A stretch of 64,000 bases of DNA, taken from assembly GCA_029259715.1 (NCBI GenBank), contig JAJDEP010000004.1, forward strand, positions 46,012 through 110,011, written 5' to 3'. Shown here piece after piece: positions 19,592-30,871 of this stretch. The stretch comes from Planctomycetota bacterium. Lineage in GTDB: Bacteria; Planctomycetota; B15-G4. Position numbers and translations under genes: made by a program. The notes beneath the pieces are model-generated. The model did not search any database. It was not told the origin of the DNA and saw only the letters and a program-made list of their open reading frames with translations. Within the stretch, counting starts at the first letter, position 1. Each line of letters opens with the position of its first letter.

Positions 19592-20161
19592 ATGGAAACC
19601 CACGACGCCGGCACCATCAACGAGGTCACCACGCCGAACAAGCGCTCGGCCAGCCCCGGGCTGCTGGAGGCGCTCGTGGCCCTCTCCATCGTCGTGAGCC
19701 TGTCGGGCGTCGTCATGCCCGTGGTGGGCAGCGAGCTCTCCAAGGGCCGCATGACGGACGCCTGGGCAGACATGCAGACCATCGCCGAGGGCCTCAACGG
19801 CTACACCCGCGACACGCTCTACCTGCCCACGGGCATCCAGGGCCGCACGAACGTGACCTGGCTCTACGGCGCCGGCGCCATCCCCATCGGCAACACCTTC
19901 GACGCCAACGGCGAGGGCCGCGCCCTCGAGGACGCCCTGCTCACCGACGAGCTCGGCGGCCCGCGCTGGAGCGGCCCCTACAGCAGCACCGACGTCCTCG
20001 GCCCCGATCCGTGGGGGCAGGCCTACATCGTCAATGCCGACGGCTGGATCAGCGGCCATCGCAACCCCTACGTCATCAGCGCGGGCCCCGACGGCCGCCT
20101 GCAGACCTCGCCCTTCGATCGCGAAGCGGCCGGCGACGACCTGCTCTACATGCTGCCCTAG
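19592..20161 (+). CDS. GspG-like pseudopilin with atypical prepilin site
   Basis: A 189-residue protein with AGAGAGGAGG before its ATG. One N-terminal hydrophobic helix (about 23-46) is preceded by RSASPGLLEALVAL; in type II secretion pseudopilins the pattern is G|FTLIE. Here the Glu can be placed at +5 only if cleavage follows Ser (S|PGLLE). The C-terminus has the major-pseudopilin signature: WSGPY..., DPWGQAYIVN and SAGPDGRLQTS, resembling GspG calcium-site regions. No other secretion or pilus gene is in the window, so this is an orphan. The structure suggests a pilin-like fold; export and assembly are uncertain. Confidence 0.75.
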   Translation: METHDAGTINEVTTPNKRSASPGLLEALVALSIVVSLSGVVMPVVGSELSKGRMTDAWADMQTIAEGLNGYTRDTLYLPTGIQGRTNVTWLYGAGAIPIGNTFDANGEGRALEDALLTDELGGPRWSGPYSSTDVLGPDPWGQAYIVNADGWISGHRNPYVISAGPDGRLQTSPFDREAAGDDLLYMLP

Positions 20162-20244
20162 GCGGCGGCCCTCCCAGCCGGGGCTGTGACCCCACGCGAG
20201 GATCGGCATACTGATCCCCCGACGTCCGCCGGGAGATCCCTCCG

Positions 20245-20730
20245 ATGCCGCGCCCCCCAGACCAGACCCCTCGCTCGCGTTCGCGAGCCGCCGGCCTCAC
20301 GGCGCTGACCAGTTGGATCGGCGCCGCCCTGCTCGTGCTGACGGGCACCGCCTGCCAACAACTCTGGTCGACGGGCCCGACCCGGTCGCCTTCCGCGCCG
20401 CTCGCGCCCTCGGCCGTCGGGCACGACTACACCGTCACCCACGCCGTCATGTTCGGCGGCACGCCCTCCGGCTACGTGATCGAGTTCATGGCCGTGCCCA
20501 CCGGCATCATCGACCAGCGCGACTTCGTCCCCGGCACCTGGCTGGTCGAGGACAGCGAGTTCCAACTGGTGGGCTTCATCTCGGCCCACGACCGGGCCTG
20601 GCGCTTCGACCGCGACGGTCGCGCCCTCGATCAGGGCCGCGGCGATCGCGACGGGGCCGTGGCGCACCTGCTCGGCCGCACGGGCAAGCCCGAGTATCGC
20701 GAGACCAACCTCGGCGTGCCCCGGGGCTGA
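20245..20730 (+). CDS. Small predicted lipoprotein
   Basis: A 161-residue protein with a basic n-region, a hydrophobic stretch (about 22-35) and the lipobox LTGTAC. The mature part contains a Gly-rich, beta-like segment (GGTPSGYVIEFMAVPTG) and a FVPGTWLVEDSEFQLVGFI stretch. No family is recognised. It lies 84 bases after the pseudopilin gene on the same strand and could be cotranscribed. Confidence 0.6.
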   Translation: MPRPPDQTPRSRSRAAGLTALTSWIGAALLVLTGTACQQLWSTGPTRSPSAPLAPSAVGHDYTVTHAVMFGGTPSGYVIEFMAVPTGIIDQRDFVPGTWLVEDSEFQLVGFISAHDRAWRFDRDGRALDQGRGDRDGAVAHLLGRTGKPEYRETNLGVPRG

Positions 20731-20780
20731 CTTCTGGGGCTGGCCCCCGCGGCTGACCCCTGCGACTGACCCTGCGGTCC
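20723..20780 (+). repeat. Degenerate 12-15 bp tandem repeats between convergent genes
   Basis: Four imperfect copies of GGCTGACCCCTGC-like units (GGGGCTGACTTCT, GGGGCTGGCCCCC, GGCTGACCCCTGC, GACTGACCCTGC) span the end of the lipoprotein gene and the gap before the DUF255 stop. The second copy can fold as GGGGC-TGG-CCCC. It may simply be slippage in non-coding sequence. Confidence 0.35.
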
Positions 20781-20808
20781 GCGACGACCGCCTGGATCCG
20801 CGACGCCT

Positions 20809-22623
20809 CTAGCGACTCTGACGCAGACGCCGCTGTCCCGCGTCGCGCAACGCCCGCCGCAGGCTCGGCGGATCGCTCACGTCCGCTACATCGAGAGCGG
20901 TGAACACGTAGGCCATGGCCCGCCCGGTACTGGGGATGCCCAGGCGGTGCAGGTGACCCGCATCCATGACCGGGTCGAGACGTTGCACCACCCGTGACGG
21001 CAGGTAGGTGGCCGACGCGGCATCGAGCAGGGCGCCGGCATCGAGGTCGCCCTCGCCCCCCACCACGACCACGTGCAACGGCGGGTGCAGCAACAGCTCG
21101 ACGCTGCGACCGTAGGCCGTCATCGACCAGCCGAAGCGCAGGAAGTCCGCCGCGTGGCGCTCCAACGCCCGGCGGGCGATGCCCTCGAGCTCTGTGCGGC
21201 CGGTGTAAAGGGCGCCGCGCAGCAACACCTCGGCCGCCACCGCACCGTCGAGGAAGGCCCGTTCGTCCCGGCGAACGTCACGGCCGCGGCTCACGTCGGC
21301 GAGATCGGCGAAGTCACCATCCGGCCCCACGAACTGGGTGGCGATCAGGCGCAGCAGGTCGTCGAGGGCAGGGCCGAAGGAGCGCTCGTCGGTGTACTGC
21401 AGCAGCCGCAGCAGGGCCCGGGCCGTCTCGGCCTGGTCGCGCAGCCGGCCGGGGAGCTTGGGCCCGGTGCCGTCGTCGAAGTGGAACATGCCGCGCCCCG
21501 GGCGCCAGAGGCGCTCGAGCAGGCGCCGCATGACGGCTCCGGCCGTTCCCGTCAGCCCCGGACGTCCGAGCACGGCCCCCGCCTTCAGCAGCGCGGACAC
21601 CGCCCGGGCGTTGGCGTCCGCGAGGAAGCGGCCGTCGTGGCGCGGCGGCGTGCGCGTGCGGCGGGCGGGGCCGTCGAAGGCATAGTAGTCGTCGGCGGGC
21701 TCGATCCCCGACGCGAACAACCCGGCGTCGGCATCGAAGAAGTCGCGCAGCATGGCGTCGACGGTGCGCCCGCCATAGGTCAGGAAGTCGGCCCGCCCCA
21801 TCACCTGCCCGGCCTCGAGATAGTTGCGGGCCAGGCCGGCGTTGCTGCTCAGCGACTTCTCGGTGTTCGGGCGGGTCCAGTCGCGCCCCTCGGTAAAGCG
21901 GAAGAAGCCGCCCGCCACCGCGTCCTGCAAGTCGCCGTCGGCCATCTGGCTGAGGGTCTTCTCGATCACGCCCTGCAGGCGCGGGCTGGCGTCGCCGGCG
22001 AAGCGCAGGATGGCGTAGTCGAGCGCTTCGGGGTGCGGGAACTTGGCGCCCGTGCCGAAGCCGCCGTGACGTTCGTCGAAGTTCGCCAGCAGCGCGGCCT
22101 CGATGGCCGGCAGCAGCGCGTCATCGAGTTGTGGCGGCCGCGGCCCGGCGTGCGCCGCCGCGCGCGGAGCGCCCGCGGCGCCTGTGTCTCTGGTCGCGGA
22201 GGCGGCCCCGTCGGTGGTCGTGCGGGTGCGGGCGTCGGCGTCGGCGTCGGTGGTTGCCGCAGCGGCGGCCGGCGACTCACCGCGCAGCGTCGTCACGGCG
22301 GCGTCGACGCGGGCCAACAGGTCGGGCCCGTCGATCCAGGTGCCGGCATCGAGCAGCGCGCCCCCGGCGTCGAGCAGGGCCAGGCTGGGCCAGGCGCCCT
22401 GTCCGTAGAGGGCGGCCAGTTGCGGGTGGCGGTCCTTGTCGGCGCGCACCGCGATGACCCGGTCGGCCAGGGCCGCCGCCACATCGGCTTGCTCGAGCAC
22501 CTCACGCTGGAAGCGACGGCTGCGACGACTCCATCCGGCGACGAGCAGCAGCAACACGGGGCGCCGCTCCTCGCGGGCCACCGCGAGCACCTCGTCGTTC
22601 CAGTCGTGCCAATGCAGTGCCAT
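20809..22623 (-). CDS. DUF255 (YyaL/SPATA20-type) protein without thioredoxin cysteines
   Basis: A 604-residue protein with an N-terminal thioredoxin-like domain (1-115) and a C-terminal alpha/alpha-barrel (about 165-560) resembling N-acylglucosamine 2-epimerase, the YyaL layout. In that family the thioredoxin part carries WCHWCH; here the aligned stretch is GWSRRSRRF (30-38), so both cysteines are replaced by Ser. A low-complexity Thr/Ala/Asp linker (about 116-155) separates the domains. The barrel keeps family-like segments such as GGFGTGAKFPHPEAL, GGFFRFT and NTEKSLSSNAGLARNYLEA. Family length is usually near 680. Function in bacteria is unknown. The CysQ-like gene lies upstream on the same strand. 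Confidence 0.85.
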   Translation of the reverse strand: MALHWHDWNDEVLAVAREERRPVLLLLVAGWSRRSRRFQREVLEQADVAAALADRVIAVRADKDRHPQLAALYGQGAWPSLALLDAGGALLDAGTWIDGPDLLARVDAAVTTLRGESPAAAAATTDADADARTRTTTDGAASATRDTGAAGAPRAAAHAGPRPPQLDDALLPAIEAALLANFDERHGGFGTGAKFPHPEALDYAILRFAGDASPRLQGVIEKTLSQMADGDLQDAVAGGFFRFTEGRDWTRPNTEKSLSSNAGLARNYLEAGQVMGRADFLTYGGRTVDAMLRDFFDADAGLFASGIEPADDYYAFDGPARRTRTPPRHDGRFLADANARAVSALLKAGAVLGRPGLTGTAGAVMRRLLERLWRPGRGMFHFDDGTGPKLPGRLRDQAETARALLRLLQYTDERSFGPALDDLLRLIATQFVGPDGDFADLADVSRGRDVRRDERAFLDGAVAAEVLLRGALYTGRTELEGIARRALERHAADFLRFGWSMTAYGRSVELLLHPPLHVVVVGGEGDLDAGALLDAASATYLPSRVVQRLDPVMDAGHLHRLGIPSTGRAMAYVFTALDVADVSDPPSLRRALRDAGQRRLRQSR

Positions 22624-22721
22624 GTCATGGTCCTCATCGGCCGCTGCGGCGGGCGATCCGCGCACGACTTCGCAAAAGGCGCGCGAAGCGGCCGGGACGG
22701 CCGCAAGGGGCCGCAGGAAGA

Positions 22722-23564
22722 CTAGTCCAGGATCGGGAAGCGGCCAGCCAGCCGGGCCGCCACCTCCGCGGCGCTGGCGCCGTTGGTGGCCGCGAGGCCC
22801 CGACGCAGGTTCAGGTGTGGCCCGCCGTAATCGAGGGGCTGCCCGTCGAGATCGATGCAGGCTCCCCCCGCCGCGACCAGGATCGCCTCGGGGCCGCAGG
22901 TGTCCCACAGGGAGATGTGGTTGGTGGTGGCCAGGTAGAGGTCGGCCTCGTCGGCGCAGATCTTGCCGACCTTGTAGCCGACGCTGCCCACCGAGAAGGT
23001 CTCGGCCGGCGACAACACCGCGATGGCCTCCTCGAGCCGCGCATCGCGGTGGGCGATGGACGCGATTACCCGCAGCTCCTCGGGGCGGGCCCGGGCGCTC
23101 ACCGTGAGGGTGCGCCGCTCGCCGCCCGACTCCTCCTCGGCCCCGTCTCCGACGACGCCCAGGAACAGTCGCTGCGCCTTGGGGATGGCCACGGCGCCGA
23201 GGGCGGGACGGCCGTCGACGAGCAGGCCGATCATGACCGCGAAGCCTTCACGCCCCTTGACGAAGTCGGAGGTGCCGTCAAGCGGGTCGACGATCCAGCA
23301 GCGACGGTTACGCCGCCACAGGTCGTCGGTGACCGGGGTCTCTTCGGCCAGGATCGCGTCGTCGGGGAAGCGCGCCGCCAACTCGCGGGTGATCAGCTCG
23401 TTGCTGTCGCGGTCGGCGTTCGTGACCGGCTGGCCGGCCTTGTCGTCGACGGTGTAGTCGGCGCCCTCGGCCCCGAAGTAGCCCATGACCACATCGGCGC
23501 CGCGCAGCGCCAACTCCCGCGCGAAGGCCAGCTCGGCGGAGAGGTCGTGCGGCCCGCCCGCCAT
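22722..23564 (-). CDS. cysQ: Inositol-monophosphatase-family phosphatase, CysQ-like
   Basis: A 280-residue Mg-dependent, lithium-type phosphatase. The metal site is complete: EE (74-75), DPLDGTSDF (93-101) and WDTCGPEAIL (about 221-230). The DFVKG extension after the second motif is typical of CysQ, which hydrolyses 3'-phosphoadenosine 5'-phosphate formed in sulfate assimilation; no sulfate genes lie nearby, so a broader sugar or inositol phosphatase cannot be excluded. Its ATG overlaps the rsfS stop by one base (TGATG), indicating coupling. Confidence 0.9.
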   Translation of the reverse strand: MAGGPHDLSAELAFARELALRGADVVMGYFGAEGADYTVDDKAGQPVTNADRDSNELITRELAARFPDDAILAEETPVTDDLWRRNRRCWIVDPLDGTSDFVKGREGFAVMIGLLVDGRPALGAVAIPKAQRLFLGVVGDGAEEESGGERRTLTVSARARPEELRVIASIAHRDARLEEAIAVLSPAETFSVGSVGYKVGKICADEADLYLATTNHISLWDTCGPEAILVAAGGACIDLDGQPLDYGGPHLNLRRGLAATNGASAAEVAARLAGRFPILD

Positions 23565-23931
23565 CAGGCGGCCTCGCCTTCCCCTTCCAAGCTGATCTCG
23601 GGCACGTCGGCCCAGACCGCGTCGAGGTCGTAGTGGCGCCGCCCCTCCTCGTCGAAGAGGTGCAGCACGACATCGTCGTAGTCGTACAGCGACCAGCGTC
23701 CTTCGGGATCCTCACTGGCGCGATCGGGCACGCCGGCGCCGATGGCCTTGCACTCGAGCCGGATGGCATCGCGCACCGCACGGGCCTGACGGCTGTTGTT
23801 CACCGTCGCCAGCACGAAGTACTCGGCGATGCCCAGGCGGTCGCCCACGAAGAGCAACCGCACGTCTCTGCAACTCCTCTCCTGAGCGACACGCGCGCAG
23901 GTCAGGCCGACGTCTCGGGCGCTGGTCGTGA

Positions 23932-25956
<2,025 letters not shown>

Positions 25957-26005
25957 GGTTCAGAGCGGTCCCGGAGAGCTGTATTTCCCGAAAATCGAGC
26001 GGAGC

Positions 26006-26034
26006 AGAATAGGTGCGCTGGGTACCTGACACAA
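26006..26034 (-). promoter_or_regulatory. Candidate sigma-70 promoter for hppA
   Basis: On the minus strand, TTGTGT (26034-26029) and TATTCT (26011-26006) are separated by exactly 17 bases, about 50 bases ahead of the hppA ATG. It stands out because it is an AT-rich patch in a very GC-rich region. The rest of the gap to 26223 shows nothing I can assign. Confidence 0.5.
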
Positions 26035-26223
26035 GGGGCCGGCCCTCTCGAGCGCCCTGTTTCCGGGCCTTTCGCGGGCTTTTCGGTGCCCGGCCCCGCC
26101 GCAGGCCGCGGGACCCACCACGGGGAGTGGTCGGGCGCTCCCGAGCGGCCGGCCCCTGAACGGCTGAACCGCACGCGGGCGGCCCCCAAGAGGCGGGGCT
26201 CCGAGAGGCGGGGTTCCGCCGCC

Positions 26224-28275
26224 CTAGAAGTAGACCGTCCGCCGCAGCCGGACGACTCCCTCTCGGATGCGCGCGAGATCGACGCGCTCGAGGCTGCGCT
26301 CGAAGAACCGCCGCGAGCGCGGGCTGTCCACGCGGGCCTTCAGGCGTGCGTTGCCCACCGCCTCCTCGGCGCGGACGTAGGCGTAGAGCGCGTCCTCGAG
26401 GCGCCCCTCGGCGTCGGCCAGCCGAGCCGCCCAGAACCAGGCCCAGGCGTGATCGGGTTCGATGGCCACCAGCGCCGCGAAGTGCGCGTCGCGGGACGCG
26501 GGATCCCCGTCCTCGTGGGCCCACTGGGCCAACAACAGGCGGCTCTCGACATCGAGGGGGTCGACCGCCAGCAGGCCGTCGAGCCGGTCGATGGAGCGCG
26601 CGCGCTGGTCATCGGCCCCCGGGAACGCGGCCAGGCGCCGGGCCAGCAGCCGGTGCAGGTGCGCGCTGCGTCGGCGCCACTCCACGTGCTCGTAGCGGGG
26701 ACGGAAGGCGATCAACTCCGCCCACTCCAGCTTGCCGAGCGCCAACGTCCAGCGCGCGCGGTCGACGAGCATGCGTGCGTCCTCAGCGACCCGGTCCGGC
26801 CCCGCGGCCGGCGCCGCCATCAGCTCCGCCGGACGGTGGGCCTCGAGCAGTGCCCGCACCACACTCTCCTCGAACTGCACCCGTCGCGAGGTGAGCCGCG
26901 GGTCGGACAGCGCCCGCTCGCCCAGCGCGTCGAAGGCGTCGCGCACGGCGGCGTCGTCGGCCCGGCCCTGCCCATGCGCGGCCATCACCGCGTCGATGGC
27001 CAGCACCGCTGCCTGACCCTGACGGTAGTGCGCCCACTCGCCGCCCAACCACGCCGCCGCCGCCAGCGCTCCCACCGCCGCCCAGCGTCCCGACACGCGC
27101 CACCCCGCCTGCGGCCGCGTCACCCGCGCCAGCGCCACCGCGAGCAGCAGCAGGAAGACTGAGAACACCACGCGGTTCTGCTCGGTGCCGTCGACCTGCA
27201 TCTCGACGAACAGGACGGCGGCGCCGAGCAGGGCGCCCTGGCGCAGGGGGTCGCCAGGGCGACGCGGCCAGAACCGCGCGGTGGCCCAGGCCGTGAGCGC
27301 GAGGACCGCCGCCAGGGCCGCCCAGCCCCACTCGACCCCGAGGGTCAGGAAGACGTTGTGGGTCAGGCCCACCGCATGGCGCTGGTGCAGCAGCCACGGG
27401 AAGTCCGGGTCCAGGGCGTGGGCCGGGAACACCGACCCGTAGTTGCCCGGACCGAGACCGAAGGGATGTTCGAGCCCGATGGACGCCGCCGTGCTCCACA
27501 GGAACGGCCGCGAGTAGACGTGGCTCGTCTGCAAGGCGAAGGCCCGCTCGCTGAGCGGGTTGGGGATCACCAGCAACAGCACGACGCCGCCGGCCGCCAG
27601 GGCCAGCGCCTTCCAGCCCACCCGCCGCCACAGGAACACGAAGCCCACCAGGCCCGTGGCGAGCACGGCGCCCCGGGAGCGGGTGGCGAGCACGGCGAGC
27701 CCGAGCGCGACGCAGATCGTCACGGCCCTCCCGCGCCCACCGGCGAACGCCGCCAGCGCGAGGGCCGTCGCCCCCAGCAGGGCGCCCAGGGCGTTGGGGT
27801 TGCCCAGGGTCCCGCTCGGGCGGCCCGAGGCCTCCGCGCTTCCGGCGCCGACGATCATGAACGCCACCTGGCCCAGGGCCAGCACCGCCAGCACCGCGAT
27901 CAGGGCGCGGCGCGTCGCCGATCGGTGCTCGTCCGGCGCGTCACGGTCGGGCGCCATGCCGAGACAAGCGAGGAAGAACAGGGCATGGGCCGCGCCGACC
28001 ACCGCCATCGAACGCATGCCCTCGACGGCAAAGTCGGTGCGGTTGGCGTTCATGGCCGCGACCAGGGAGATCAGGGCCGCCAGCGTGGCCAGGAACGGCG
28101 CCCCGATGCGGACGCGCGGTCCCTTCCACAGGGCGCACGCCGCGCACACGGCGGCGAGGATCACCGCCCCGACATGGGCCTCCCACAGCACGCCGGTGTA
28201 GGTGCCGAGCAGGGGCCAGACCCCCACCCACCCCAGCACGACCCACCAGAACAGGCTCCGGCCCACCCGGCTCAA
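26224..28275 (-). CDS. O-antigen ligase/polymerase-like membrane protein with C-terminal TPR-like repeats
   Basis: A 683-residue protein starting at the TTG overlapping the upstream gene's stop (TTGA). About 12 hydrophobic segments fill residues 5-450. The Wzy_C signature is visible as ATRSRGAVLATGLVGF, then a periplasmic loop with FGLGPGNYGSVFPAH and LTHNVFLTLGVEWGWAAL, including the conserved His-Asn pair of O-antigen ligases. Residues about 460-683 are soluble, Ala/Arg/Glu-rich helical repeats (ARLADAEGRLEDALYAYVRAEEA) as in TPR-tailed PglL/WaaL relatives. It should join or transfer lipid-linked glycans at the periplasmic face. It is the last gene of a five-gene operon that begins with an ABC transporter. 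Confidence 0.85.
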   Translation of the reverse strand: MSRVGRSLFWWVVLGWVGVWPLLGTYTGVLWEAHVGAVILAAVCAACALWKGPRVRIGAPFLATLAALISLVAAMNANRTDFAVEGMRSMAVVGAAHALFFLACLGMAPDRDAPDEHRSATRRALIAVLAVLALGQVAFMIVGAGSAEASGRPSGTLGNPNALGALLGATALALAAFAGGRGRAVTICVALGLAVLATRSRGAVLATGLVGFVFLWRRVGWKALALAAGGVVLLLVIPNPLSERAFALQTSHVYSRPFLWSTAASIGLEHPFGLGPGNYGSVFPAHALDPDFPWLLHQRHAVGLTHNVFLTLGVEWGWAALAAVLALTAWATARFWPRRPGDPLRQGALLGAAVLFVEMQVDGTEQNRVVFSVFLLLLAVALARVTRPQAGWRVSGRWAAVGALAAAAWLGGEWAHYRQGQAAVLAIDAVMAAHGQGRADDAAVRDAFDALGERALSDPRLTSRRVQFEESVVRALLEAHRPAELMAAPAAGPDRVAEDARMLVDRARWTLALGKLEWAELIAFRPRYEHVEWRRRSAHLHRLLARRLAAFPGADDQRARSIDRLDGLLAVDPLDVESRLLLAQWAHEDGDPASRDAHFAALVAIEPDHAWAWFWAARLADAEGRLEDALYAYVRAEEAVGNARLKARVDSPRSRRFFERSLERVDLARIREGVVRLRRTVYF

Positions 28276-30140
28276 CGGACCACCATCGAGAGGATCACGC
28301 CGTGTCCGCCGCCCGCTTCGGCATCCGCACCGGCCGCAGCAACGTCGTCGGGGAACACCGCCAGCACTTCCAGACGCCCCAACAGCCAGCGGCGACCGAT
28401 CAACGACCCGTCCGGAGCGCTCTCCGCTTCGGTCGCGTCGAGCCATCCGTCACCGGCCATGGTGATCACGGCCACCACGTCGGGGTGGCGGACCAGCAGG
28501 GCCTCCAGAGCCGTCCCGCCGAGGGGCGTGCCGGCGCCGAGCGGGAGGCTCACCAACTCCGGGTCGTCCCAGGCCAGCAGCCCGACCGGGGCGATGACCG
28601 TGCCACCGGGTCCGCCGCCCAACGTCAGCAGGTGCTCGCGGGCCGCCCTCAGCGCCCGCGCAACGGCGACCTCGCGCACCTCTGTCTGCTGATCGAAGAA
28701 ATCCGGCGCCAGCGCGTTGCCGTGATAGGTGGTGTGGGGCGGCGTGAGCATGACCGCGGCCGTCACGAGCACGGCGAGCGGGAGTCCGCTCGGGATCAGC
28801 GGCAGTGCGACGCCGCCCCGGGGCCGCCGGGCTTGGGCCGCGCCGGCGCGCAGGCGCAGCAGCATCGGCGCCGCGTAGAGCGCGAGCCCGAGCAGGGCCA
28901 TCTGCATCCAGCGTTGGGGCCGCGCCAGCGGACTGTCACCGAGATCGTCGAGGGTCAGCGCCAACAGCCCGAGCCAGGCCAGCAGGCCGATCCACAGGCC
29001 CAGGCGCTCGCCGCGACCCGGCACCCGCAGCAGTCGACTCAGGGCCAGCGCCGTCACCAACGGCAACATGGTGACGACGTAGCGCAGCTTCGTCGCCGGC
29101 CACACCACCGCGACCGCCACCAGCGCGAGCAGCGCCAGCCACGCCGCCAGTCGGCGCCGGTCGCCCGTCGCGAGACCCAGGCGCAGACCCGGCAGGCACC
29201 CCGCGGCCACGATGCCCAGGGTCATGGGGAACACGATCAGGCCCGTGTTGAACAGGTACAGCAGGTTGGGCGCGACCTGGGCGCGCAGCGCTCCCACCAG
29301 CTGCCCCGCCGACAAGTCGCCGAGGAAGCGGGCCACCGGCACGCCCTGCTCGATGGACAGCTGCGGCTCCAGTCCCAGCCGGTGCAACAGGTACAGCCCG
29401 TTGACCGAGTGCAGCGGGTCGCCGAACACCGCGATGTTGCGCCACCACCACGGCACCAGCACCAGCAGGGCCACCGCCACGGCCAGGACGCCTCCCACGG
29501 CCGCCCTGCCCCGCTCTCCCCGCGACGCCCCGAGGACGCCCACCACCACCGGCAGCGGCAGCAACACCAGGCACTGATGATTGAGCAGCAACAGGGCGCC
29601 GAGGATCAGCCCCACCGCGACGGGCGCCGGACGCGGCCGGCCCAGCCGGTCGACGAGCAGCAACACGCCGCAGGCCTGGGCGGCATACAGAGCGCCGCTG
29701 GCCGAGAAATCGATGGCGAGGAAACTCAGCGCCACCAGCGCCGCGGCCAGCAGCCCGACGCCGTCGGGCACCTGGCCGATATCCTCGGTAAGACGGTCGG
29801 CCAACCGCAGCGTGAGCGCCAGCAGCAACACGCCGCACAGCAGCGACATCACCTGCAGCGCCGTGAAGGGGGCGCCGGTGAGCGCCGCCAGCGGGGCCGC
29901 CAGCAACGGCCACAGCGGGGCGTGCTGGTCGGCGTGCCCGGGCGGCGGCAACGGGTCGTCGCCCCGCACCAGCTCGGTGCCCCGGTCGAATCCGGACGCG
30001 AAGCCCTGCCCGGCCGCCAGGCTGCGGGTCACGCCCACGTCGAGCACCACGTCGCCGCGCGGATGGTCGTGCAGCTCCATCGCAACGATGCGCAGACCGA
30101 TGCCGAGCACCACCGCCAGCAGACACAGGCGCCGGGTCAC
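28272..30140 (-). CDS. GT-C (GT39/ArnT-like) membrane glycosyltransferase
   Basis: A 622-residue protein with a short basic N-terminus (MTRRLCLL) and about 12 membrane helices. An acidic first periplasmic loop (HDHPRGDVVLDVG) follows TM1, as expected for the catalytic Asp of GT-C enzymes such as ArnT and PMT. HAPLWPLLAAPLAALTG and PWWWRNIAVFGDPLHSVNG are typical of the PMT_2/GT39 group. A periplasmic C-terminal domain starts near residue 480. The likely donor is a polyprenyl-phosphate sugar; the acceptor is unknown. The GTG start overlaps the previous stop by four bases (GTGA). Confidence 0.82.
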   Translation of the reverse strand: MTRRLCLLAVVLGIGLRIVAMELHDHPRGDVVLDVGVTRSLAAGQGFASGFDRGTELVRGDDPLPPPGHADQHAPLWPLLAAPLAALTGAPFTALQVMSLLCGVLLLALTLRLADRLTEDIGQVPDGVGLLAAALVALSFLAIDFSASGALYAAQACGVLLLVDRLGRPRPAPVAVGLILGALLLLNHQCLVLLPLPVVVGVLGASRGERGRAAVGGVLAVAVALLVLVPWWWRNIAVFGDPLHSVNGLYLLHRLGLEPQLSIEQGVPVARFLGDLSAGQLVGALRAQVAPNLLYLFNTGLIVFPMTLGIVAAGCLPGLRLGLATGDRRRLAAWLALLALVAVAVVWPATKLRYVVTMLPLVTALALSRLLRVPGRGERLGLWIGLLAWLGLLALTLDDLGDSPLARPQRWMQMALLGLALYAAPMLLRLRAGAAQARRPRGGVALPLIPSGLPLAVLVTAAVMLTPPHTTYHGNALAPDFFDQQTEVREVAVARALRAAREHLLTLGGGPGGTVIAPVGLLAWDDPELVSLPLGAGTPLGGTALEALLVRHPDVVAVITMAGDGWLDATEAESAPDGSLIGRRWLLGRLEVLAVFPDDVAAAGADAEAGGGHGVILSMVVR

Positions 30141-30871
30141 AGCGACTCCTCCTCGAGGCTGTCGCGCAACGCCTCGATCACCTGGCGCTCCTCCGAGTTC
30201 TCGCCGATGGACTGCAGCAGGGCGTCGGCCTCCTCGAGGTCCCGGCGGGCGCGCCAGGGATCGCTGCGCACCTCCACCTCGCGCAGTCCGCGGCGGACGA
30301 GCAGACTCGCGAGCAGCAGGCGGTCGTCGGGCGAATCGGTCGCATGGCGCAGCACGTCGATGGCCATCTCCTCGGGGCTCTCGCTCCAATACTGCTCGAC
30401 CACGGCCCCGAACCAAGGGTCGACCAGCGAACGCGCGGTGAGCAATCGGGCCAGCGGGCCGCTCAGCTCCTCGCCGCCTTCCCGCTCGAGGCCTTCCTGC
30501 AGCACCTGCAGGCCGCGGATCACCGCCACCCGGTGACGCAGGCGGTCGGGCGCCCGGGTGGCCTGGGTCACGGCGAATTCGAACGAGAGGTACTCGCGCA
30601 CGGCCCCGAGATCGGGATGCAGCCGCAGCAGCGCCTCGGCCACCACCTGGGCCCGCTCGGTGCGGCCGAGCTGACCCTGCCGCAGCAGATCGGTCCAGAG
30701 CATGGAGCTGATCACCGCCTTGATCGGACCCAGCGGCGCCAGCGAACGCGAAAGCGGATCGGCGTCGACGCCGTCGCCGGACGTCCGGGGCGGAGCGAGC
30801 GCCCCCGCCGCCACGATGAGGGTCAGGCCGAGGGTCACCCGCAGCAAGGTCTGCCGGGCCGTCCGCGTCAT
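30137..30871 (-). CDS. Membrane-anchored helical (TPR-like) protein, unknown
   Basis: A 244-residue protein with an N-terminal membrane anchor or signal (about 8-27, LLRVTLGLTLIVAAGALA) and an otherwise helical body: ERAQVVAEALLRLHPDLGAVREYL and DDRLLLASLLVRRGLREVEV look like degenerate TPR helices. No catalytic motif. It is coupled on both sides (ATGA with the permease, GTGA with the GT-C gene), so it is probably a periplasmic scaffold or adaptor of this system. No family recognised. Confidence 0.7.
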   Translation of the reverse strand: MTRTARQTLLRVTLGLTLIVAAGALAPPRTSGDGVDADPLSRSLAPLGPIKAVISSMLWTDLLRQGQLGRTERAQVVAEALLRLHPDLGAVREYLSFEFAVTQATRAPDRLRHRVAVIRGLQVLQEGLEREGGEELSGPLARLLTARSLVDPWFGAVVEQYWSESPEEMAIDVLRHATDSPDDRLLLASLLVRRGLREVEVRSDPWRARRDLEEADALLQSIGENSEERQVIEALRDSLEEESL

